Source of the DNA: Streptomyces sp. ISL-43
GTDB lineage: Bacteria > Actinomycetota > Actinomycetes > Streptomycetales > Streptomycetaceae
Direction of reading: 5' to 3'
DNA length: 64,000 bases
Assembly (NCBI RefSeq): GCF_018614195.1
Contig: NZ_JAGGOT010000013.1
Location: 62,339 to 126,338 of the forward strand
The notes under the pieces are model-generated. The model was not told where the DNA came from. It worked only from the letters and a program-made list of their open reading frames with translations, and did no database searches. The position numbers were made by a program, and so were the translations under genes. Positions 1-6,585 of this stretch are shown here, in pieces (within the stretch, counting starts at the first letter, position 1; each line of letters opens with the position of its first letter).

Positions 1-349
1 GGGTGAGCGAGACGGCGTGCGGCTGGATCCGCGCGTAGTCCTTGTGCCAGTCGTCGGGGCGCTGCACCGGGCTGGTGGCCGCCCACGCGTACTCGCTGAT
101 CAGGTCGATCACCCCGGTGGTGGCACCGAGGGTGGAGGGGTCCAGGAAGGGGTGGAAGAAGCGGTGCAGGCCGGGAGCCTCCAGGTCCCAGTCCACGGCG
201 AGGACCCGCTTGCCGTTGGCGGCGAGGATCCAGGCGGTGTTGGCCAGCGCCATCGTGCGGCCCGTGCCGCCCTTGTACGAGTAGAAGGTGACGATGCGCC
301 CCTCGCGCTGTCCGTCACGGCTGTTCCGGCTGTCACGACTCGCTGTCAT
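1..349 (-). CDS. KGG-GRT variant ParA/MinD-like ATPase of the Fxs operon (partial, runs off left edge)
   Basis: An open minus-strand frame starts at ATG 349 and reaches the window edge without a stop, so only the first 116 codons are visible. The N-terminus carries a deviant Walker A, SYKGGTGRTMALANTAW, followed by RVLAVDWDLEAPGLHRFF. This is the hallmark of a SIMIBI (ParA/MinD) ATPase variant in which the usual KGGxGKT lysine is replaced by Arg. Such KGG-GR ATPases are known to occur beside TIR-like FxsC proteins. The start lies inside the end of fxsC (17-nt overlap), so translation is probably coupled. Role inferred: nucleotide-dependent switch or partner of the TIR-like protein. The rest of the gene and any following fxsT-type TPR gene are outside the window. 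Confidence 0.8.
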   Translation of the reverse strand, partial: MTASRDSRNSRDGQREGRIVTFYSYKGGTGRTMALANTAWILAANGKRVLAVDWDLEAPGLHRFFHPFLDPSTLGATTGVIDLISEYAWAATSPVQRPDDWHKDYARIQPHAVSLT

Positions 350-1742
350 CCGCGTCCCCCCGGTCGTTGTCGTCGTTGTCGTCGGGCCCCGAGGCCGCTC
401 CGCTCACACCGGCGGTGCCTGCCGTGTCGGCCGCGCCTGCCGTGGCGCCCCCGCCGCCCGCGTTCGGCGGGAAGGGGGCGCGCGGGGTGGGCGGCGGCCC
501 GTTCATCCCCATCGGCCCGAGCAGCCGGGGCCGTTCGGCGCCCCCGGTGGGACTGCCGGCGGGCGGATAGACCTGTGCGTGCCTGAGGAACTGCTGGGCC
601 GCCGCCTCCACCACCTGCGGCAGGATCTGGCCGAGCGTCTCCATGTTGGCGACGCCGTTGGCGGCGGCCCGGCAGGCGGCCCGGCCCTGGCTCATCTTGA
701 CGGGCATCGTCTCTTCGAGCCGGTGGGCCAACTCGGTCTCCTTCGCGCGGCTCTGGTGGTCGTAGCGGTTCCACGGCACGACCACGTTGATCCACGGACG
801 GGACTCCTGGTCGAAGGCGGCGAGGCGCTGCCGGCGCTGCTCGTCCTCCACCGCCCACCGGTCGACGATCAGGATCTCGGGCCGGGTCGGCGGCTGCTTG
901 GAGTCGAAGTGTCCGGCCTCGTCGTCGAACGACCCCACGCTCGTCTGGTAGTTGAGGTTCCTGACCAGGTCCTCGGCCACGTAGGCGATGGGCCGCTGGG
1001 ACACCGGGTGGTACGGGTTCCACTCCAGTGCTCTGTCCCCGTAGTACTCGGGGCTGCGGCCCTCCGGCAGATCGTGCCGGGAGGCGGCGGCCACGGTGAT
1101 GTGCAGGGTGCGTGCGGTGCTGCTCGGGGAGCCGAAGGCGCTCGGCACCAGCCGGTAGTCCAGCGGGCGGATCGGATCGAGCCGGACGGTCTCGGCGACG
1201 CGGACGATCCGCTTGGCGAGCTCGTACACGGCGCTCTCGTACTGCTCGGCGTAACCGCGCAGTTTGATCAGGCCGTACAGCCCGTCGGTGACGTACCGCT
1301 CCCCGAAGGTGTTGTGGTTGAACTGCAACCGCTCGGCTGGGAGCGGTAGTTGGGTAGGAGGAACCGGCACCCATAAGGCGGGCACGATGGCCTCGGCCGG
1401 CTGGTTGCTGAGCGCCTCGTGCTGGATGGCGCGCTGCGCGAAGGCGAACCACTCCTTTCCGCACATCTCGCTGGCGAAGTAGCGCGGTGAGAACAGGGGG
1501 ACGAAGACCCGGCAGGTGGCGAGTGCCGTCCCGAGCCGTTCCGACCAGCCCTCACCGCTGCGTATCTCCCGGTCCATGAAGCCGGCTTCGGCTCCCGCGG
1601 GCAGATTCGTCAGCGCCATGACGTGGCTGCAGAGGTCGCGGAAGAGCCGCTCCACCCACATGTCCGGATCGGGTCCTCCGGCCCCGAACCTCGGTGTATG
1701 CGCATAACTGAGAAAAAAATAGGGCTGCACTGATGCGGGCAC
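333..1742 (-). CDS. fxsC: TIR-like protein FxsC
   Basis: A protein of about 469 aa opening with QPYFFLSYAHTPRFG and PDMWVERLFRDLCSHV, the signature start of the TIR-like FxsC family. A TIR box follows around residues 85-120 (CRVFVPLFSPRYFASEMCGKEWFAF), with the conserved Ser-Pro, Cys and Glu seen in TIR folds. The C-terminal 90 residues are low complexity (Pro/Gly/Ala, then an acidic DDNDDNDRGDADDSES tail). I chose GTG 1742 because a G-rich Shine-Dalgarno (GGGGG) sits about 6 nt upstream and the family motif follows at once; in-frame ATGs at 1778 and 1802 are alternatives. It lies 79 nt after the acetyltransferase gene and overlaps the ATPase gene. Function in the Fxs pathway is unproven; NADase or signalling activity is possible but not shown. 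Confidence 0.85.
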   Translation of the reverse strand: MPASVQPYFFLSYAHTPRFGAGGPDPDMWVERLFRDLCSHVMALTNLPAGAEAGFMDREIRSGEGWSERLGTALATCRVFVPLFSPRYFASEMCGKEWFAFAQRAIQHEALSNQPAEAIVPALWVPVPPTQLPLPAERLQFNHNTFGERYVTDGLYGLIKLRGYAEQYESAVYELAKRIVRVAETVRLDPIRPLDYRLVPSAFGSPSSTARTLHITVAAASRHDLPEGRSPEYYGDRALEWNPYHPVSQRPIAYVAEDLVRNLNYQTSVGSFDDEAGHFDSKQPPTRPEILIVDRWAVEDEQRRQRLAAFDQESRPWINVVVPWNRYDHQSRAKETELAHRLEETMPVKMSQGRAACRAAANGVANMETLGQILPQVVEAAAQQFLRHAQVYPPAGSPTGGAERPRLLGPMGMNGPPPTPRAPFPPNAGGGGATAGAADTAGTAGVSGAASGPDDNDDNDRGDADDSES

Positions 1743-1821
1743 ACGACCCCCGTCCCGAAGATGCGAGCGAAGAAACATCATTCCGGAGCTGCTTCGCCAC
1801 ATCCCCTCATCGTTCAGTCAA

Positions 1822-2637
1822 TCAGCGTCTGTTTTCGGTCATCCATTCAAGCGCGTGATCGACGGCATCCGGAAGGGAGAAGAGCATGGCCGGCGCTCTT
1901 CCCACATCCCCCCTGTGTACCCGGTCTTCCGGGAACGACCTGCCGATCTCGGCGAAATCGCTGTCATCCAGCGCGATGTCCTCGTACGCGGTCCACCCTT
2001 CCCCCTCGGGCTCCCCCTCGTGTCGACCGGGACGCCCCCCGGCAAGCCCCGGAAGGTTCACCTTCACCACACACTCGTACATGCGCAAGGGGGGCTTCGG
2101 AATTCGATACTCCGCGAGATGGAAGGCAGTGCAGACGGAAAATCCCACATTGATCATGAGTACCTTCCATCCCTCCCCGCACATCTTTCCCAGGGGTGAT
2201 TCCTCGCCCAAATGGCTGGTCAGAGGGTGCCCCGCGCACAGTTCCCGGGAACCCTCGCCGACCGCGGCGAAAGAGGTCTGCGGATGCCCGCTGCGGACCG
2301 CTCCCGGCGCGGTGCGCACGGCCTCGGCGAGGACGCCCATGCCGTGGCTCGCAGTCCGCTCCGGGTCGAAGGCGGGCATCCGCTCGCGGAAAGCCCGCAC
2401 CTCCTCCTCGGAGAGGCCCGCGATCCGCTCCAGGTGCGCACTGGAGGTCTTCGAGTTCTCCGGGGTGAAGGCGGGCACCGCCAGGGTGCCGCGCGGGCCG
2501 AGGAGGCCGAGCAGGGCGTCGCGCAGGGCCTCGGCGCGCAGCCCGGTGCCGCCGAGGGCGGCATGCGTCATGAGGCGCATGCCGGGGCGGACGCCGAGCC
2601 GGTGCAGCTGGGCGCCGGGCCCTGGGAGCGGGCTCAC
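1822..2637 (-). CDS. AAC(3)-family N-acetyltransferase of the Fxs operon
   Basis: The 271-aa product has the AAC(3)/antibiotic_NAT fold: LGVRPGMRLMTHAAL at the start, GPRGTLAVPAFT (residues about 47-58), MPAFDPERTASHGMGVLAEAVRT, RSGHPQTSFAAVG, TSHLGEESPLGKMCG and TAFHLAEYRIP. These are the usual acetyl-CoA and substrate-site blocks. Start choice: GTG 2637 overlaps the fxsB stop as GTGA, which gives tight coupling and places the N-terminus where the family begins; the longer open frame upstream is a shadow of fxsB. The family is named for aminoglycoside resistance, but location inside a RiPP operon makes acetylation of the peptide product, or of another small target, the better guess. The residue after RSGHPQTSFAA and the distal helix are normal, so it looks catalytically intact. 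Confidence 0.85.
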   Translation of the reverse strand: MSPLPGPGAQLHRLGVRPGMRLMTHAALGGTGLRAEALRDALLGLLGPRGTLAVPAFTPENSKTSSAHLERIAGLSEEEVRAFRERMPAFDPERTASHGMGVLAEAVRTAPGAVRSGHPQTSFAAVGEGSRELCAGHPLTSHLGEESPLGKMCGEGWKVLMINVGFSVCTAFHLAEYRIPKPPLRMYECVVKVNLPGLAGGRPGRHEGEPEGEGWTAYEDIALDDSDFAEIGRSFPEDRVHRGDVGRAPAMLFSLPDAVDHALEWMTENRR

Positions 2638-4910
2638 GCGTCGACCGCCTTGAGTTCCCAGCGCAGTTGCTCCACGAGCCGGATGCCGGTGCTCGTCAGC
2701 TCGGCCGCCCCCGACAGCCGGTCCAGCGCCCGGTTGATCCGGTCGGTCCCGTCGGGCTCGGCGCTCGCCGTCGCCCGGCGGTACGCCTCCACGGCCACCC
2801 GCTCGTGTACGTCGGCCAGCAGCCGGGACACCGGCACCGGACGCTCCCGCCACGGCGAGGGGTGCTGCCACTCCCCGTCCAGCGCGTACAGGTCGGCCAC
2901 CTCGGTCAGCGCCTGCAGGCGGGCCCGCCGCCAGCCGGTCAGCAGTGCGAGCGCGGTCTCCGCGACCCCCGCCGCGTACGGCACGCCGAGTGCGCCGGGC
3001 CCGTGCCGCCCGGCCTCGCCCCAGCCGCCGGCCCGGGGGCCGCCCGCGAGCGGGGTCAGCGTGGTCAGTCCGGCGGCGGCCTCACGCGCGGAGTCCGGCA
3101 CCGAGGCGTGCAGCAGGGCCCAGGCTCCATCGAGGCGCTCCCGCCACTCCTCGGCCTCCCCTGCGCCCAGCCGCAGCCGGGGCGGGCGGGCGAAGCAGTT
3201 GCGGTGGGGGTCGAGGTCCTCCAGGGCCACCGGGGCCGCGTCCTGCCCGGGCGACCAGGTCCGTACGGGCTGCCAGCGGGCGTCCCCCGCGGCGGGCCCG
3301 AAGCGGTGCTCGGGCCGGCCCCCCTCCCGTACGGCGTACCCCTCCTCGGTGGCGTACAGCGCGGCCCGTCCGTCGGTGCCCGGCTCGCCCAGGCGCAGCA
3401 GCCCGAGCGTCGGCAGGTACACCTCGCCGTCCCGGTAGGCGACCTCGGCGGGCAGGTCGAGCCCGCCGCGCAGGACGGCGGCGGCGGCCAGGGCGCTCAG
3501 CCGGCGAGCCGCCTCCGGCCCGTCGCCGCGGCCCTCGCGCCCGGCGTCGAGGCAGGCCATCACCCAGGTCCGGGTGAAGGGGTGGGCCAGTACGGCGTCC
3601 AGCGCGTCCGTGCCCGGGCCCCCGGACCGCTCCACCGAGCCCAGAACCCCCCACGATCGGTCCCAGTCGGGATCACCCGTCCGGCCGTCGTTCAACAGGG
3701 CGAGCAGGTCCCGGGTCAGCTGCTCCTGGGAGGCGGCGAGCGCGGCCGGGTCGGACAGCTCGGGCGCGCTCGCGCGGACGCTCGTACGGCCCGCCACGCC
3801 GTCGACGAGTTCGCGCAGGTCGGTGCAGTAGACCGAGGGGTGGTCGAAGTTCCCGCCGCCGGCCGGATCGCCCGGGTCGGCCTTGTAGCGGTGCGTGTAG
3901 AGCCCGCCGCCGCACGAACGTACGACGGGGCACCGGCGGCACGTATCGCTGACACCCGCGAGACCCAGCTGCCGGGCGCGGACGCCGGGGTGGGCCGTGA
4001 CCAGGTCGAAGGCGTGGTCGCGGACGTTGAACCCGGTGGCCGCGGCGCCCTCGAAGGCGCTCTTCAGGGAGTCGACTTGCTCCAGGGTCCCGTCGGTCTC
4101 CACCACGACGAGGTCGGTGGGCGCGAGTCCCAGGGACTCGGTGAGGCTGGGCCCGCCGCCCAGGGTCGAGAACAGCGAGTCGAAGAGCCGTACGGGGACC
4201 GGCCGCTCGCGGCGCTCCCAGTGGTCGAATACCCGCAGCAGCCAGCGCGCGTAGGTGTCGGGGGCGTCGTCGGGCCGGACCGGGGGCGTCTGCCAGGTGG
4301 CGTGGGGGAGGAGGAAGTCCACGCGCGGCGGGGCCAGTTCCACGAGGGCGTCGAGCACGGCGACCGGGTCGTTGGCGATGTCGACGGTGCAGAGCAGGCC
4401 CTGGTAGAGGTGGCGGTAGGGCTCGGTGCGCAGGAGGTCCACGGCGGCAAGGACCAGGGGGTGGCTGGTGCGTCCGTCGGCGAAGCGGCGGTGGCGGTCG
4501 TTGGCCGCGCGGTCTCCGTCGAGGGAAACGCTGACCTTGACGCCGTATTCGGCGAAGAGGTCGAGATAACGGGTACTGAGCTGGAGCCCGTTGGTGTGAA
4601 TGCGCAGGTCGAGGGCGGCGACGCCGTCGAGCGCGCGGGTGAATTCCTCGCAGACCAGCCTGAGTCGGCTGGTCCCCGCCAGCAGCGGTTCCCCTCCATG
4701 CAGGATCACTGTGACGGAGGGGAGTGCGTGTGCGCGCGCATGTTCGGCGAGCCGCGACGCGGTGTGGGAAATGACCTCGGGGGAGATCACTTTCGGCCGG
4801 GCTCGCCAGCTCTGATCTGCGTGTTCATAGACATAGCAATGATCACAAGCAAGATCGCATCTGCTGTGAACTTTCAGGACGATCTCGCGAAAAGCGATCA
4901 GGCCGGTCAT
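2634..4910 (-). CDS. fxsB: FxsB radical SAM/SPASM peptide maturase with degenerate C-terminal HExxH-type domain
   Basis: 758 aa. Residues 9-35 contain the radical SAM motif CDLACDHC (Cys18, Cys22, Cys25), followed by HGGEPLL (71-77) and SVSLDGD (127-133). A SPASM-type cluster follows: CRRCPVVRSC at 324-333 with a further Cys at 362. This architecture matches the FxsB maturases, known to build three-residue cyclophanes by a C-C bond from an aromatic side chain on a FxSxx-COOH precursor. Residues about 440-758 form the second domain often seen fused to FxsB, usually carrying an HExxH metal site; here the aligned stretch reads LLTGWRRARLQAL (about 656-668), so both His and the Glu appear lost. 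fxsA ends 29 nt upstream; the next gene overlaps by GTGA. Confidence 0.9.
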   Translation of the reverse strand: MTGLIAFREIVLKVHSRCDLACDHCYVYEHADQSWRARPKVISPEVISHTASRLAEHARAHALPSVTVILHGGEPLLAGTSRLRLVCEEFTRALDGVAALDLRIHTNGLQLSTRYLDLFAEYGVKVSVSLDGDRAANDRHRRFADGRTSHPLVLAAVDLLRTEPYRHLYQGLLCTVDIANDPVAVLDALVELAPPRVDFLLPHATWQTPPVRPDDAPDTYARWLLRVFDHWERRERPVPVRLFDSLFSTLGGGPSLTESLGLAPTDLVVVETDGTLEQVDSLKSAFEGAAATGFNVRDHAFDLVTAHPGVRARQLGLAGVSDTCRRCPVVRSCGGGLYTHRYKADPGDPAGGGNFDHPSVYCTDLRELVDGVAGRTSVRASAPELSDPAALAASQEQLTRDLLALLNDGRTGDPDWDRSWGVLGSVERSGGPGTDALDAVLAHPFTRTWVMACLDAGREGRGDGPEAARRLSALAAAAVLRGGLDLPAEVAYRDGEVYLPTLGLLRLGEPGTDGRAALYATEEGYAVREGGRPEHRFGPAAGDARWQPVRTWSPGQDAAPVALEDLDPHRNCFARPPRLRLGAGEAEEWRERLDGAWALLHASVPDSAREAAAGLTTLTPLAGGPRAGGWGEAGRHGPGALGVPYAAGVAETALALLTGWRRARLQALTEVADLYALDGEWQHPSPWRERPVPVSRLLADVHERVAVEAYRRATASAEPDGTDRINRALDRLSGAAELTSTGIRLVEQLRWELKAVDA

Positions 4911-4939
4911 TCCACCAGTCTAGAGCGCGTACTTCCGTG

Positions 4940-5104
4940 TCAGAGTGCAGAGTTGAAGATCGGCGCTTGCACCTGCCGACCGGATTCCGTGGGAAGGACG
5001 CGGCCCAGGGTCGCGGCCGCGCGCGAACCGCGGACGTCGATCCGGTCGAGCGGGACGCGACGGACCTTGACGGAGCCGGTCGGGGGGGTTGCGGAGGTGT
5101 TCAT
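4940..5104 (-). CDS. fxsA: FxsA precursor peptide (FxSxx-COOH)
   Basis: A 54-aa peptide read from ATG 5104, preceded by GAGG with 8-nt spacing. It contains VRRVPLDRIDVRGSRAAATL, a leader-like segment resembling other FxsA leaders, and ends exactly in IFNSAL followed by TAG-equivalent stop, so the C-terminus is F-N-S-A-L: the FxSxx-COOH pattern that defines the family. The maturase gene starts 29 nt downstream. An upstream in-frame ATG at 5149 would give 69 aa, but no ribosome binding site is visible there. The expected modification is a strained cyclophane joining the Phe ring to the Ser beta-carbon; this is inferred from the family, not seen. No second Phe-x-Ser core is present, so a single crosslink is expected. 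Confidence 0.85.
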   Translation of the reverse strand: MNTSATPPTGSVKVRRVPLDRIDVRGSRAAATLGRVLPTESGRQVQAPIFNSAL

Positions 5105-5303
5105 GACGCCGTCCTCGGGGAGGTCATGGGGAATGGGCAGGGTTGACATCGACGAGAAGTCGGTGCCTGGCGCGGACTTTACCTGCCTGCGGGCCCTTCG
5201 GCGTGCTAAACGCCCGCGGGTGAGCGATAACCTGAGCCGGCTTCCACCCGTGTGTGACGCCTGGTCAAGCGCCTCTGGAAAGTCTGACCGAATGGGACGC
5301 GTT

Positions 5304-5332
5304 CCGGTATTCGGCCGTTTGCCTGACGTCAA
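5304..5332 (-). promoter_or_regulatory. Weak candidate promoter of the fxs operon
   Basis: Read on the minus strand, TTGACG (5332-5327) is followed after 17 nt by TACCGG (5309-5304). The -35 is good, the -10 is poor. It lies about 200 nt before the fxsA start and is the only TTGACx box with acceptable spacing in the gap that I could find. Confidence 0.25.
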
Positions 5333-5358
5333 GATCCTTTTCTTTTTTCGGCGGCGCG

Positions 5359-5376
5359 CCCGCACCCGGGTGCGGG
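5359..5376. terminator. Perfect 18-bp palindrome after the alpha/beta hydrolase gene
   Basis: CCCGCACCCGGGTGCGGG is a perfect palindrome that starts 8 nt beyond the hydrolase stop codon. A transcript coming from the hydrolase would form a strong hairpin but is followed by an A-rich run, not U; Streptomyces terminators often lack a U tract. It would insulate the fxs operon from the hydrolase transcript. Confidence 0.45.
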
Positions 5377-5383
5377 TCGCCTC

Positions 5384-6292
5384 CTACGCCGGCTGCTGTT
5401 CGCTGACGGGCGGCACGGGCAGGTCCCTGAGCAGCCACGTCAGTACGTCGGGCAGCGCGCGCAGCGCCGCGAAGTGCGCGGCGGCCGGGTCGATGGTGGT
5501 GGTGGCGCCGGGGATCCGGCGGGCCAGCCAGCGGGAGTGGCCCACGGGCGAGAACACGTCGAGCTCCCCGTGCCAGATCAGCACCGGGCAGCGGATGTCG
5601 GCCGGGTCGAACCCCCAGGGGGTCGAGAAGGCGATGATGTCGTCGATCCAGCCGTAGGCGGAGGTGCGGACCCCCTCGCGGTAGTTGCGCAGCAGCATCC
5701 CCCGCAGGCCCGCGTCCGCGACGATCATGCGGTCGCTGGCGGTGAGCTCGCGGCGCAGTTCGTCCAGGAGCCGTCCGGGGTCCGCGGCGATGCCGGCGGC
5801 GCGCGGGATCAGGCGGGCCGCGAGCTCCTCGGGGTCCCGGCCGGCCGTCGAGTACTCCAGCACGTTCGACTCGGCCATGCCCTCGAACCAGTCGAGGTCG
5901 GCCGCGTCCCGGGGGGCGAGGGGGACCAGGGCCGCCGTCCGGGTGACCCGGTCGGGGAGCAGGGCCGCGCAGGCCAGCGCGCCGGGGCCGCCGCCGGAGC
6001 GGCCGGCCACGGCGAAGGTGTCCAGGCCCAGGGCGTCGGCGATGGCGGCCACGTCCCCGGCCACGTCGGCGACGGTGCGGCCCGGGTGGCGGTCGGAGCC
6101 GCCGTAGCCGGGCCGGTCGTAGGCGATGAGCTGCATCCGGCGCTGGTAGAGGACCATCCCGCGGGGCGCCGGGCCCAGCCGGCTGCCGGGCATGCCATGG
6201 AGCAGGAACACGGGTTTGCCGTACGGATCGCCCCAGCGCTCCACCGTCAGACTCCGTCCGTCCGCGACGCGCACCTGACTGCGCACGCGCAC
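5384..6292 (-). CDS. Alpha/beta-fold hydrolase
   Basis: 302 aa, standard length for the family. The oxyanion loop HGMPGS is at 32-37 and the nucleophile elbow GRSGGG places Ser99 as nucleophile. The acid is the Asp of GELDVFSP (about 250) and the catalytic His lies in AAAHFAALR (about 275). There is no signal peptide, so it is cytoplasmic. Substrate cannot be told from sequence; the overall layout resembles the small esterase/haloperoxidase-like hydrolases. It is monocistronic: the fxs operon lies downstream behind a palindrome and adhE is divergent. ATG 6292 is the first codon compatible with the conserved beta-strand start. Confidence 0.85.
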   Translation of the reverse strand: MRVRSQVRVADGRSLTVERWGDPYGKPVFLLHGMPGSRLGPAPRGMVLYQRRMQLIAYDRPGYGGSDRHPGRTVADVAGDVAAIADALGLDTFAVAGRSGGGPGALACAALLPDRVTRTAALVPLAPRDAADLDWFEGMAESNVLEYSTAGRDPEELAARLIPRAAGIAADPGRLLDELRRELTASDRMIVADAGLRGMLLRNYREGVRTSAYGWIDDIIAFSTPWGFDPADIRCPVLIWHGELDVFSPVGHSRWLARRIPGATTTIDPAAAHFAALRALPDVLTWLLRDLPVPPVSEQQPA

Positions 6293-6375
6293 CCCCCTTA
6301 TGGTCGCCGCGACTCGTCACGGTGATTGTGCTCGCTGGGGGAGGAGTGCGGTAGGGCGCACTTCGCGCGAAATTC

Positions 6376-6393
6376 TTGTGAAAGTTTTCACAA
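6376..6393. promoter_or_regulatory. Rex (redox-sensing repressor) operator upstream of adhE
   Basis: TTGTGAAAGTTTTCACAA matches the Rex operator form TTGTGAAnnnnTTCACAA at every arm position. It lies in the hydrolase/adhE divergent gap, about 190 nt before the adhE start. Rex is known to leave DNA when the NADH/NAD+ ratio rises, and fermentative alcohol dehydrogenases are frequent Rex targets in other bacteria. The hydrolase start is 84 nt away on the other side, so it could be co-regulated. Confidence 0.85.
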
Positions 6394-6585
6394 GTGCGCA
6401 GAGGTCTTAGGTCCTGGAGTGTTTATGCAGGTCAGATATGCGATCGGGAAGGTGTGAGCGGGTGTGAACGGTCCTTCGGCCTGCCGGAAAAGGGCTTTCT
6501 CGGCGCGGCGGCTTCCGCTTTCGGGTGTCGAATTGAGTCGTCAGGAAAGCGGTTCGGGTTGAGTCGAAATGAAGGAGTTCCCGCC

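Noticed and set aside
1822..2637. Aminoglycoside resistance gene
   Set aside because: Although it has the AAC(3) fold, translational coupling to fxsB and lack of a resistance or antibiotic context make this name misleading.
2667..5657. 996-codon plus-strand open frame
   Set aside because: It is antisense to fxsB/fxsA, lacks motifs and a ribosome site, and reflects GC-rich codon bias of the minus-strand genes.
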